The position numbers and the translations under genes are program-made. Positions 35,519 through 47,021 of a stretch of DNA of 64,000 bases are shown here, one piece after another. How positions within the stretch are numbered: position 1 is the stretch's first letter; each line of letters begins with the position of its first letter. The notes below the pieces were generated by a model. It made no database searches. It saw only the letters and a program-made list of their open reading frames with translations, and was not told the origin of the DNA. The stretch is from NCBI RefSeq assembly GCF_000341285.1, contig NW_005178451.1, positions 62,001 to 126,000 on the forward strand, read 5' to 3'. This DNA is from Galdieria sulphuraria. Taxonomy: Eukaryota; Rhodophyta; Bangiophyceae; Galdieriales; Galdieriaceae.

Positions 35519-38500
35519 TCAAATTATCAAAGCTTGATTTGCCATTTCAAGCAGAAACTGCTTTATCTTAGTGAGGGCGGTATCAATATCTATGTAAATC
35601 TGGTCTTCACTCAAGAACTGCAAAATCCACCGTGGTAATTTGGTAAGTTTGTCGTATCTTGCATAACGACTTGAATTTATGAGTTGAAATAGCATTATTA
35701 TACCGGAAGAAAATTTACCGATCTGCGAACACCATTATTCCGTAATCTGACTTGTTACGAATCACTCTACCTGCACACTGTGCTGCTTGTCTCATTGCAT
35801 CAAAAACTATTTTCTTTGATTGAAAGAAGTAGAAAAGCCAAAACATTCATACCCAAAAAATCATTTTCCATAATTTGAAATCTTTCTCTAAGGTACCTCA
35901 ATCTTGCTTTTAGTTCTCTGGATTCTGTATACTGAAAGGGCATCTAAAACGAATATGAGAGATGGACGAAAGATATGACCTTTCATACACCTACTCCAAA
36001 GAGCAAAACACATCGGCCATAATGATGATCGAAATCAATACCTTCAGCAGCTTTTCCTCTTGCTACTGAAAGGAATATGGCTCCTCGCTAAGGTTTTCCA
36101 TTTGAAAAGGCCATCACGATGAATAAATTTGAATAACTTACGCCGATATCACAAGCAGTTCGAAAATTACGCAACGCAAGGGAAGATTCTGCACCATCGC
36201 TAGTTTCTATAAACAACAATTTCATAGCTTGAAGTTCATCCAACACATTGTTTTCTTTCCACACATCCAAAGCAAGCTCCATGTATTCATAACTGGGAAA
36301 GAAACCGACGATACCATCTGGAACAAGTTTACTGATTTCGATCAATATTCTACCATAACTTTTGGGTACTTGCAGTTCGCCTAATCGTTGTGGTGTGTTG
36401 GTCTACATAAATAATTTTTCACAAAAAAAAGGAGATCTCGATGTTACCTCGTTGGTTGAATTTTGAAGTCAACAAAACTCTGTTTTCTCCCATTCCTATG
36501 ATCAAAGGTAACACACACCTTCTATTGAGGGACATATTGAAACTTGCGGTTATCGCAGCACTGCAATCGTGAGCAAAAAGGATGCGAAGGACAACAGTCA
36601 CAAAAATACCGAAAATTCAACATCCTAGGATAAAAATCCAACGGACTCAAAGTTCCGGAGGTGATGATTACATTTCGAAACTTGCGCGTTACGGGCATCA
36701 TAGCTAAACTAGCATCCAAACAAGCGAGTTGTAAAACAGGTGACCATATATGGGTCTTGGTTTCAAAAGGTTCTAAGATGATAGCAAAACCCTGGAAAAC
36801 GTTCACAGTCTAGATACAAAAGAATGGGTAGCCAAGCTTACACTGGAATAGGTAGAAGCGATGGTAATCATTTCAGCAACGGAAGCCAAGGAACGAAAGC
36901 GTGACCAATCACCGATTTCCAGGGTTCTCAGTAATGATGATAGGCGATCCGAGGTGAAACGGAAACTTTTGACTTCGACAGGACATTCCTTACTAAAATC
37001 CTAAGAGATAAGATATGAGAAGAATGATAGATGAATTCTTTTTTTTGTATATTACTTGAAGAAATTGGTTATGCGTCATTTCCAAAGCTTCTGGACGATT
37101 CAACAAGTTCTATAGCCATTTGAACTTGGATGGGTCGATCAACAAAGAAAGAGACAACGACCATACTTTAATATAGGCGATCAAAGATTGCAAATATGCG
37201 ATGAAATGTTCGGCTTTCCGAATACTAGGAGGAACGGTTTCTTCCAAAGTTTGATGAACGTCATGAATACTTGGTTGAGCCATTTCCCATTCACTCCAAC
37301 TATTCCACATTGTTTCATATATCCAACAAGTTGTCAGGATGACTGTAGCCTTACTTTACAGATAGCGTAGAAGAAGTCAATCCATGGTGAATGGTTTGAC
37401 CACGAGTCAAGTTTTGGTATTCTTGTTGTAACATGGCTAAACTTTGTCCTTTGGCATGAACAACTCGATGAGCCAATTGCATTGCTGCACTATAGATAGA
37501 TATCATGATATATATATATATATATATAGCTTCGAAGTTTCCACACTACTTACTTGTTCGCATCATCGATAGTATTTCTATTCACCCAAACTGATAATGC
37601 TTCAATACAAACATTGTCGATATTATGAGCTTCATCAAATACGACAATAGCATCCTGTGGCAATTCTCGTGATACGAGTTGAGATACCTCGACACGATAC
37701 TATGAATGGATATTCGTGACATCGAAAAATATCTCACGATACCTTGGGATCCAACAAATAATGATAAGAATAAACGATCAAGTTGGCAAACGCTAACAGT
37801 CTTCGTGAATAGAAATAAGGACAACAACCATTTTGTTCACCCCAACGTCTCAAGTCTTGTAAGGAATATACACCACAAGGAATGATCATTTCATCCACCT
37901 GTTTTTGGTTGCACCACAACGTCATCATATAATCTCAAGATAATTGTCCATCCGATACGTGCCTGCATTTCTAATCGTTCATAAAAACTGCATTTTGGAA
38001 TAGTCGGATCATTCTTTGCTTTCTCTCTTATCCAAGAAGCAGTTAAAGAACGACAACGACCATCCACCAGAAAACCTTCTCCACAAGAAACCACTTGTTC
38101 ATTTAAACACAAGTGTTTCCTATTCTTAATTGAATATTCACTTCAGTCTCCGCTTCCTCTCTTCTTACCTTGAAGCTAAACCTATACATAAGAACCAGCC
38201 ATCGACCACTTCTTTCTCTTGTTGTAAACAATGATACAATATGTTGGCTTCTTCCATCACTTTTTCCATTTCTTCCACTGTTCTGGTACAATAAATAATT
38301 TTACGTACCTACAACTTCTTTCTGAACAAAGTGTGTCATGGATAAGAGAGACTTACAGATGGTTGGGTTTGAAGTAGGTAAGATGTTAACAGGGATAAGA
38401 GAGTGATCGTTTTACCGGTGCCCGAAGGCATCTCTAATACGGCATGTCCTTTGGCATCCAAAGCCTTTTTCAGTTGATTCATATAAGATAACTTGAGCTA

Positions 38501-38602
38501 ATCAATATGTACAATAGAGTGATGGAGTTTTATGCCTACTTGTTCTGGATATACATGAGCATAAGGAAAATAGACATTCAAACCATCCAACTGAAACTTC
38601 AT
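35519..38602 (-). CDS. XPD: TFIIH DNA helicase XPD/ERCC2/RAD3
   Basis: Seventeen exons, complement(35519..35669, 35719..35806, 35853..35943, 35995..36088, 36142..36380, 36448..36560, 36610..36791, 36842..37000, 37056..37109, 37167..37299, 37355..37490, 37554..37687, 37743..37898, 37963..38119, 38169..38308, 38357..38497, 38540..38602; some edges +/-1), give about 743 residues against 760 in human. The N-terminus [20 protein letters not shown], Walker [13 protein letters not shown] box [11 protein letters not shown] and four Fe-S cysteines (KHLC, DGRC, PKC, GCCPYF) are intact. Motifs IV-VI ([45 protein letters not shown]) are also present. It unwinds DNA 5'-3' in nucleotide excision repair and structurally supports transcription initiation. 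The intron 37899-37962 appears to be GC-AG. Confidence 0.95.
37508..37528. repeat. (AT)n microsatellite inside an XPD intron
   Basis: About ten AT units in a row inside the 63-nt XPD intron 37491-37553. The intron is otherwise ordinary, with a GTAAGT donor and a CTATAG acceptor. Confidence 0.95.
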
Positions 38603-38796
38603 TCTCCAAAATCATTCATCATCTCTATTTATGATTGTGCAAGAAAAAAAGTTATGCGCAAAAAAGTTTTTTCTCTACACAAATAAACAACACAAACAAC
38701 ACAAACACACACACAATACTCACAAATCACAGCTGTTACTACTATCACAACAACAATAGATTGATCCTAATGGGACTTCTTCTATCCAAAAAAAAA

Positions 38797-41700
38797 CTAA
38801 GATAAATGGAAACTCCCTTGACCTTCTCGAATAGCATATTCCAACCGTTCTTTGGCAATTTCATAAGAAGAGTACTGAGGAAGTTTCAAGTAATTGGTAC
38901 ACGTCATGACAGTAGGCAAACATTCATCGGGACTTCGTCCAGCTTCTGGTGTTCGCTTCACAATAGTTAAACGAGGATTCAAAGCGCTTAGACCTCCAAT
39001 AGGCAGTCGAGGAGTGCCAGTCACAAATGTCAGAAACATCCTTTGTTCTTCTAAATTATATTTAGACAATACTTGAAACAAATATTGTACGGCAGGACTT
39101 TCATGAGTATAGCCATGATCACATTTCGTAGCAGCAACCAAACTATTCCACTCCCATCTTTCATAACTAGGTCCACATAACAACGACTCAAATTCTTCAG
39201 GCATAAACTGTAACCAACTCGTTGGAGATAACATCTCTTCACAACCAGCACAAAAGGCAGCAACTTGTCTAGATACTCCATCTACTAACAAATATCTACA
39301 ACAGAATCAGCTTTTGTTTCTCCTCATACATAAATAACGTACCTGCAAACACGACTAACATACTCTTCCACATTTTCTTCAGTAACAGGACAGCAACTTC
39401 CATCTGGAAACAACTCCACATTTTCTGCTCCTGGAACATTAAAATATACACATAAGTTTTCGATGGGATCCTCTTCTCCTCTCTTTGTCGATTCCTTCAA
39501 TTGCAACATAGAGTATAATGAAGAAGCTAAGGCAGGGTCTACTTGAGCCAAATCTTCTAAACTGGGATCATAACCAGAAAGAAAAATATCAGCGCTATCC
39601 AAACAAAACTTATGCTCAATGTATGCATGAACTAATCTCAAAAAATGTGGAGACAAACGCAAATCCAACAAACGTCCATCTAATAACGCTTTGGCACAAA
39701 ATTTTCCCATAAAATGGAACAATTCCAAAATTTGTTGTGCCTAATAAAAACAGTTCAGTTTCTATATTATTCCAATACAATATCAACACTTACTTGAGGT
39801 GAACGATCAGCTTTATCCATAACATTAGGAAACAGCCCATTTCCTGGAGGCTGTGTATACTTCTTTTCTTCCGTATTCTCCAGACTTTTCCAAGAAACAC
39901 GATTCTTGCGGTGACGAGATCTCTTTGGAGATATACGCTCAGAACAACAACTACCATCGACACTTTTCCACAATCCCAAATCACTTCGTTGAAGTTCATT
40001 ACTCACCAAAGTATAAAATTCCAATGTTGGCCCCAATCCTGTTCCTACTTCGTCAAAGAATTCAATTTCCAGTATACTCTTTTCTTCACAATAGAGTTCC
40101 AAAGCTTTCATTGCAGAACGAAGAATACAATTTCTAGATATCCGAACCTTTTGCCTGGGTAACCTTCCAAGAAGGCTTTCTCGATCTTGATAACGATCAA
40201 GCCTACGGTTCAAACTAAAGAAGCTTGCCAATGAACTTCCACCTCTCAACAGACGTGGATGATGAAGTTGGTGAAGAGCTTCTGCTCGTTGGTGGAGTTT
40301 GCGAAATGCACGGGCAATACCCAAATACGTTAACTGAAAGGCCAATTGTCTTGTTTCAAAAGGAAACAGGAATGGAGAATGACGTACAAGATACGGCACC
40401 CAACGTGGATAAGAGGCACTAGCAAGAATGACGGGATCCGAAAGTTGCCGAATCAGTTTGGAAGACAGTTTATGACTGTGAAAGACGTCTTCCGAAACAA
40501 CAACGCTAGGCACTGAAACTGTTGTTTCCACTCTGTCATTTTCCCGAATTTCAAACTTGTTGATACGGAAAAGATCATTTAGCAACATTATACAATTTCC
40601 TGCAACCTCCGAAACGTATTTTGGTGTTTTGACAGATTTTACTGTAGAAGGCTGTCCTGAATGCATCTCCTCTGTAAACTTCTCTACGTTCAAATCCTCA
40701 TCATCTTCAATTACAACTTGTTCATTAAATTCAAGAGTATAAAAGGTATCCCAAAGACTAGGCTCTGGAACTAACGGCTCTGTTTCCGAGTTTGTTGAGA
40801 AAAAATTAGTTACGCACATCAAAGCAGAAAAGTGGGAAGGAACTGGATGTCCATTCATAAAAAAACTTAGTTTCCTTCTACAAATTCTTGAGCGAGATGA
40901 CACGCCAACAGTTTTGTTACTATTTGATGGACGAATATACGATTCCTGTTGCTGTGGCGAAATGGAGGACGAATAATGGTCAGAAAAAGAATTGCCTAAA
41001 GCACATGGACGTGTAGGAGACAACGTATCCATATCTAATTCTACTGCCGGGAGAGAAGAACTCAAAGCGTCGTTGTAAAGAGTGTCCCAACCATCTTCGT
41101 CTCTACTAAAGTCTTCATCAGCTTCTTCTTGTTCTTCGCTGACATCAGCGACCGGAGCAGATTGATCAACCCATACGTCTGTACCATCTTCATCATCAAA
41201 ATCACTCATATCCTCTTCTTCTTCTTCTTCTTCCAAAGCATCCTCTTCTTCAGCAATAGATAATGTTCTGTAGACAGTGGTGTCTTCTGATGGGCTTTCA
41301 TAACTTTGTGAACTTTCCTGCGCGGAATCCCATCCTAAATATATTTCACGGTGATTATTTTGCAAAACAAAGCACAATAAACTCACCTTCTTCAATACCT
41401 GCAACACTATCTTCATCTGTCGTATCTTCAGGATCCCCCTGATTTCGCAACAACGGAAGACGCTGCCCAGTATTCGAACGAAACCTTCTGTTTCGGGTGC
41501 TTCCAAGGTTGGTATTATTCCTCTGTTCAAGACGTTTGGCAACAAATTTTTCTATGGCACGGATGCTAGTTAAAGGCTCTATAGAAGCACAGATTGAAAA
41601 TGCGTGTCGTGTTCTTGACTGCTGTTTTAGTTTAAACTTGAGAGGTTGATGCAATAAATGAAGAGCGGTTCCAACAGTCATATCAGGGGAAATGACTGGA

Positions 41701-44235
41701 AGATCTTCAGTTGCTGCCAATACATCCACAGTTCTTGCTATAAGGTTTCGAAAACCTTCTGGATTTCTTCTTGCACTTTTAGCAAACATTGCGAGTCGTT
41801 GTTTACGAGACAAATCGTTTCCATTCGGGGCAAAAAAATTCACCACAGCAGAAATAGTGTCGCTTTGAATCATTTCAAACCTTGAAACAGTCTTTTCCCC
41901 ATGAAACATACTCAATAAAGCATCCAACTTCTTTTCCATCTCCTCCGGACACACATTTATCTCCGGCATATTACTTAAAAAGTGCCCAATCTCTCTTAAT
42001 GATTCAAAAAATGGGTTCTGAGATTGACATGCTTCCGACTCTGAATAGAATTCCAAGATACCATCGATATTCTGCACAAGAGCTCCATTTGCTGAGTCTT
42101 CCTCTGAGGAGGATTGACAGCGTTCCTTCAGCCTTCGAAGCTCATAAAATACTCCTTCACGAACAAAAGGAACTCTCAAAGACTCTTTCAAACTATTCAT
42201 ACACGCAACTGCCAAATGCGTACCAAAAGCGTTTTCCATTTTGGAACCATTGAAACTCAAAAGACTTGAAATAAATGGAATAAAGGTGCTGCTGATACTT
42301 TCTGTAGGATTATCAAACAAGGTTGTCTTCAATACGTCACTCGAAACACATCCAACAAACTTTCTCATGCAAGACATAATCTGTCGTTTCACTACGGTAC
42401 TGGTCGAAGACTTAAACAACTTGATAAATTGGGGAAACAGTAGAGTACCATATGGATGTAGTATTTCAGGTGACTCAAGAAGCATATTCCTTCTTAGTCT
42501 CTCGATATCACTTCTGGACTGATCGGAAAAGCGTGATGAAACTTCAATTCGATAAAGTTCCACTATCTTTCTTTGCATAGTGTGGTTGCTATTATCCAAG
42601 TATTCTTCGGATTCTGTTACAAGGGCATCTGCCAGTTGTAGCACATCCGATGCCGAGCACGTCGCAGAACTGTCTTGTTCAAGCAAATCCTTTAATAAGA
42701 CTACAATCGTCATTACATGTCCGTTTTCACCCACTCGTTGCTCTGTGAGAATACGCTTCAACAAAACTGCAGAGCCCCTAGCTCCATTTGATAAGAGGTT
42801 TAAAATATCAGATACGGTATGAATCGACAAGGATGATATTGCGAACAACAAAAAATCCATCATCTTTGTAAGAATAGGAAAATCCTCGCCTGTGGAACTT
42901 CCAAGTGCAAAAATTTTCGAAAGTTCAGCCGAATGCCATCTAAAAGAATCCGTCAGACGGGCAAATGCAGTTATCCCGCTTTCCCGAATACGAGAGTCTT
43001 CAAAAGACAGCAACTGATACAATGCAGGCAATGCCTCTTCTACCTTGTCGAATGCATCCAACGTAACGGAACGACACAAATTGGCAGCAGTGCTGGCTGC
43101 TGTTCTTTGGACACCTGTCGAGAAAAAATCGATAAAAGATAGCACTGCAAGTAGGCCACCAGAACGAAGAACCGGACCTGGAAATTCTCGACTCATCTTT
43201 TCAAGTGCAGTCAAAGCCTGTTCTGCTAAGTCTATATATTCTATGGATAATAGCGTGTTACAAAGCAAACTAGGTGCTCCGTGATGAGTGATAGCCGCTG
43301 CCGAGTGAGGAAGAACTTCCATCATATGACTCAAAGCTCGAGCAGCAAGCAGCATCGTATCAGGGGACTGACTCTCCTCCAGAAGGGTCACTAACGCAGG
43401 CACGAACGAATCTATTTGGAAGGAAAGCAAAGAATCCTCTGTTCCAATAGATAAATATTCACAAAGGTCGTTCAGAGCTGCCAGTCTTTGTGACTCGTCA
43501 GTGGGGTCGCGAATTGAACCTAACAAGTGACTAGTGCGCACACCTCGTTCTACAGCAAACAAGTCCTCAATACCCTACAGTTTGTGATTGGCTGTATTTC
43601 TGGATTTTCAGAATATACTTACGGTTCCTAGTCTTCTAAGTAAGCCATGCAAAGAGCTAGATGTTGCAATACGTCTAGAAGTGGATGCTTCGTGAAGCTC
43701 TGGGGAAGACATTCCCTCATTCCTTCTGGAAACATTCACCCTGTCATTTGCAGAGCTTGAAGAACTATGCGACTCGAAGCTCTTTCTGTTTTCGTCGGAG
43801 TTTGCCTCGGTGTTCCCTCTTTGCGCCATTTCCTTCGTCCTTTCAGAGCTGTTACTTCGCAACCTCTTTGAACTTTTGAATAAAAATCCCTTTTTAATTC
43901 TACTATCCTTTATACAGTGACGCTTAGTACCTAAAGTTTTGTCAGTGTCCTCATTGAGTGTTTTCCGAGTTGTTCCTACCTCTTGTTTTCGAACTAGAGG
44001 GTTGCAAGTCTTCTGTTGTTGGTTGTGAGTTGAACTCGGAAAGATTCTTCTCCTTTTTGTTTGTCTGCTTAGAACGCGACAAACCAGGTAAACGAAAACC
44101 CTTTCCTTGTTTGTGTTGGTCCCTTTCTCCACGTGACAGACAATAGTTTGTTTCTGCACAAGAGTCGACTCTTTTTTCTGTATTTCTCGATGTACACTCC
44201 AAGGACCTCTTACGGTCCTTACTTCTTGTCTCCAT
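38797..44235 (-). CDS. UPL3: HECT E3 ubiquitin ligase, UPL3/TRIP12 type
   Basis: Exons complement(38797..39295, 39343..39740, 39794..41334, 41387..43574, 43623..43930, 43980..44235) give 1,729 residues. The predicted start METRSKDRKRS resembles plant UPL3 METRSRKR. A Ser/Arg-rich N-tail is followed by armadillo-type repeats from about residue 190 (SQRLAALNDLCEYLSIGTED, MLLAARALSHMMEVLP, TAASTAANLCRSV), as in TRIP12, Ufd4 and UPL3. An acidic Asp/Glu tract lies in the middle. The C-terminal HECT domain begins around LELYCEEKSILEIEFFDEVG and includes LFHFMGKFCAKALLDGRLLD and GPSYERWEW. The catalytic Cys is in LPTVMTCTNYLKLP. These ligases recognise N-degron and ubiquitin-fusion substrates. It ends about 195 bp from the XPD start on the same strand. 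An upstream frame overlaps the start (see next entry). Confidence 0.93.
41211..41234. repeat. CTT/TCC trinucleotide run encoding an acidic tract
   Basis: A short trinucleotide run in the UPL3-type gene, read on the minus strand as GAA/GAG codons for a Glu-rich patch between the armadillo and HECT regions. Confidence 0.85.
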
Positions 44236-44581
44236 ACCCCATGCTCTCAAGCTCTCTAACCAATGCTGCTTCCAAAGAGCCAACGCACGCCAAGTACAAT
44301 TCTTCCGACTCTGCTGGACCAACAAGAAGAAGATGGGGAAGAGGGATGGTAGACTTTGTGAGTGGCTGGTTGGAGCGGGAAATTCTCGTGGCAGATTCAT
44401 GTTGTTGCTCTATAGTTAGTTGATTATGGATAGTATTGCATGTGTTTTCAATAATACGCTTGTTGTCATTCATAAAGATGGTCTTGTATCGATTATACAT
44501 TTTACAAGAGTCAACTGACTTTGACAATGCAAGTACATAGTATATTTGCTTGCTGCTGGCTCTTATACTCGTCTTTTCCAA
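44219..44581 (-). other. Overlapping upstream frame with THUMP-like segment
   Basis: An ATG-started frame of 120 codons runs into the start region of the HECT-ligase gene and stops 16 bases past its proposed ATG, in a different frame. Its last ~30 residues, including SEELYLACVGSLEAALVREL and SMGY, resemble the start of THUMP-domain RNA methyltransferases ('FA....GLEELL..EL..LG'). No methyltransferase domain follows. It could be an upstream regulatory frame, a relic exon or chance. Confidence 0.25.
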
Positions 44582-44878
44582 ATAATATCTTTAACATTGA
44601 TTTCATATTCAGCAACTGGTATTTTCGAGGACAATTGAAAGAGTTGCAATCAGATATCACAAGAAAGAATAAAAAGAACTGCTATAAACTGAGTTGGTAA
44701 GTCCATCCCAAGAATGATGAGTCAAACAACAACAACAACACTATGCTATTGGCTAACAAATAAAGGAAGAATGATGGGAGCACTACAAGTCTGACAAGGT
44801 TCTATAACAAAGGAACCTCGAGTAGTTCCCAAAACATTCTCCTATCATAGGTACAACAAGTTTGCGGTGTCTTTCACT

Positions 44879-45255
44879 CTAAGAGACTGCGAAATATCCT
44901 CCTCCTCCACCTCCTTCCTGGAAAAGGAGAAAACTTCGAAATCAAAAAAGAAACCATAAGTCACCTTTGTAGGATAATAATCTATAGAAGATATCAGCAG
45001 CAACTTGTCGTTTCACTAAATAGAGTAGTAGTATATGTAAACATAAACCCATATGGTCTTTGTTTTAAACCTAAGACACTATTGTTGACCCTATTACATG
45101 ATATAACAACCCAAAAGATGTGATATGGAGAAAGCGCAATTGTCCTGTGTTTGTAAATCATAAAACTTGAGTGTTTACTGAAGAGATCTAAACCTCAAAA
45201 GAACCTCCTCCATTGAGAAACTGAATGATACATGAATGTGTTTCTTTTCGTTCAT
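44879..45255 (-). CDS. Possible tiny spliced gene (about 64 residues)
   Basis: Four short exons, complement(44879..44913, 44965..45015, 45098..45144, 45194..45255), can be joined with consensus introns to a 64-residue protein. It starts MNEKKHIHVSFSMEEVLLRT, contains SLKRQVAADIFYRLLSYK and ends GGGGGGYFAVS. A stronger acceptor four bases earlier for the last exon would give an Arg-rich ending instead. Another frame through the first two of these exons is also open and can be extended upstream by an exon near 45,360-45,435 (MENKKVIDGEIFYSEILESK). So the coding frame, and even the reality of the gene, are uncertain. It lies between the HECT-ligase gene and SRP19. No family recognised. Confidence 0.33.
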
Positions 45256-45551
45256 GTATATCTTCAAAATTGGAATGACAAGAAACGATAGTTCAAACAG
45301 ATATGTAATGCTTAAGCCATAGTCAAACATTGCCAAAGAAGATTATGAAAGCACTAAAACCATTGAGGATACTCTTCGATTCTAGAATCTCGGAATAAAA
45401 TATTTCACCATCAATGACTTTCTTGTTCTCCATGACAAATCCTAGAAAGCATCTTGAAGAGTATTCTATTCTATGTCTCTCTCTATTTATGTTGTGGCAA
45501 GCTTGGTGGGGAGTTGGTTCCCTATTATTCCATTTTCGATTTTATTGACAC

Positions 45552-46157
45552 ATGTTTGCCGAAGACTATGACGATCAAAAGACAACTCCTAGTTATGCCA
45601 AACGTTGGATATGTATTTATCCTGTATATATAGATGCCTCTTGTTCTTTGTTTCAAGTAAGTTTCTAAAGTATATATTGTGTTGGTTATTGGAGTGCCGT
45701 TAGGGTAGAAAGATTTCCAAACACTTATGTTCCGACACTCCTAGTGCAGAAGAAATTGCCAAAAGTTGTGAACAGCTTGGCTTTGAAACTCTCTTAGAGG
45801 TGAGTATGTTGATCATAGTTTGTACTCATCATTGTTTCCTGAATGAGACATGGGTTGTCTACGGACATAGTCTGATAAGAAACATCCGAGAGATAATTTT
45901 CGAAAAGGACGTATTCGAGTTCATTTATTTAATGAACAACACAAGTCGTTGGTCTCGGTGATAGAAACAAGTTGGTATATCTTTCTGGTTGGACACAGAG
46001 ATAGTCAAGCTCATCTGAATTTGCAGGAAAGCAACTTTTGACAAAGGTTTCTCAGTGTATCCTAGAACAACGTTTGAAGCACGGTTATAAAGGAAACAAA
46101 ACGACTATGGATGATAAGACGGGACAGAAAGGAAAGAATAGAGCAAAACGATCATAA
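45552..46157 (+). CDS. SRP19: Signal recognition particle 19 kDa protein
   Basis: Exons 45552..45656, 45704..45799, 45871..45970 and 46027..46157 give 143 residues, the usual size. YAKRWICIYPVYIDASCSLF, then GRKISKHLCSDTPSAEEIAK and LGFETLLE, match the family 'RWICIYPAYLN...GRRIP...AV.NPT..EI...C..LG'. GRIRVHLF is the conserved core strand. The Lys/Arg-rich tail KGNKTTMDDKTGQKGKNRAK follows the SRP19 pattern. It binds the tips of SRP RNA helices 6 and 8 and lets SRP54 load. Introns are 47-71 nt; intron 3 has an unusual GTTGGT donor. Confidence 0.92.
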
Positions 46158-46354
46158 GAATATCTTTTCTTTCTATGGAATCAAAATTTTATTTTTTCTG
46201 GACATTGGAATAAACCTTCATGATGATCAGGAGACTTGTGTTTATCTCAAGTGGTTACTATGTTCGTTTCCTATCCTTCAAGTTTACTCCTTTGTTCAAT
46301 TCCAAACCACATTGTTTAAAAACTTGTTTATCACAACCAAGGTTTTGTATCTTT

Positions 46355-46992
46355 ATGTCTCATAGAAAGTCTTCAACAGAAACTGAAGAGCACCCTTCCC
46401 ATCAACGACTCGTTGCAGACTTGGCCAAAAAAGTGCCTCGTCCAGTTGTATTATTTTTGGTTCTTTCGACAGTCTTCTTAGGATCTCTATTTCCGTTGAC
46501 ATTGAAGCTACAAGGACCACTATTAGGATTGGGTTTTAGTGAAAGTAAAGTGCTGTATTTCGACTCGGCTCCTGGAGTGGTGAGTCTATGATAATGCTTT
46601 AGACAAGGCCTCAATATTTCCTAGTCTTTTGTGACACTTTGGTTATTGACTATCCTTTTTTTTCCAGAAAAGGCAACTTATATCTTTCGCATATTGGTTG
46701 CTATTTTTGTTGTTTCGAGTATTATTTATGGATTAGTACAATATTCGGTGGTAAGTGTGTTTCTGCTGTATATATGTTTTATGGTTTTGACTTTTATGGG
46801 AATCAGATTGCTCCTAGTGATGAAGCAGCTCTTGTGATCGTTTCTATTCCGACTTTGTTATATACAGTAATATAGTTTTGATGATTGCATATATTATCAT
46901 ATGACATGCTTATGTAGACATTCTTTAGTTGGCGTTTAAGACAATATCATTTACAAGGGAAACTACCCAAAGGAAGACAGCGTAAAGAATGA
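46355..46992 (+). CDS. Small multi-pass membrane protein, unknown
   Basis: Exons 46355..46579, 46625..46750, 46807..46866 and 46918..46992 join in frame to 161 residues. A basic N-terminus (MSHRKSSTETEEHPSH...) precedes hydrophobic segments PVVLFLVLSTVFLGSLFPL, SFVTLWLLTILFF, RILVAIFVVSSIIYGLV and ALVIVSIPTLLYTV. The C-terminus is short and basic (LRQYHLQGKLPKGRQRKE). Three or four helices with a Lys/Arg-rich end suggest an ER or Golgi protein, which is inference. I do not recognise the family. It lies convergent to the transporter gene, 29 bp apart. Confidence 0.72.
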
Positions 46993-47021
46993 AATAATGA
47001 CTGATTACATGCCAAGGTAGT

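Noticed and set aside
44700-44800. Box C/D snoRNA-like pattern (AATGATGA ... CTGA about 75 bases later)
   Set aside because: No terminal stem pairs across the two boxes and no second C'/D' pair is visible, so the match is probably chance in AT-rich DNA.
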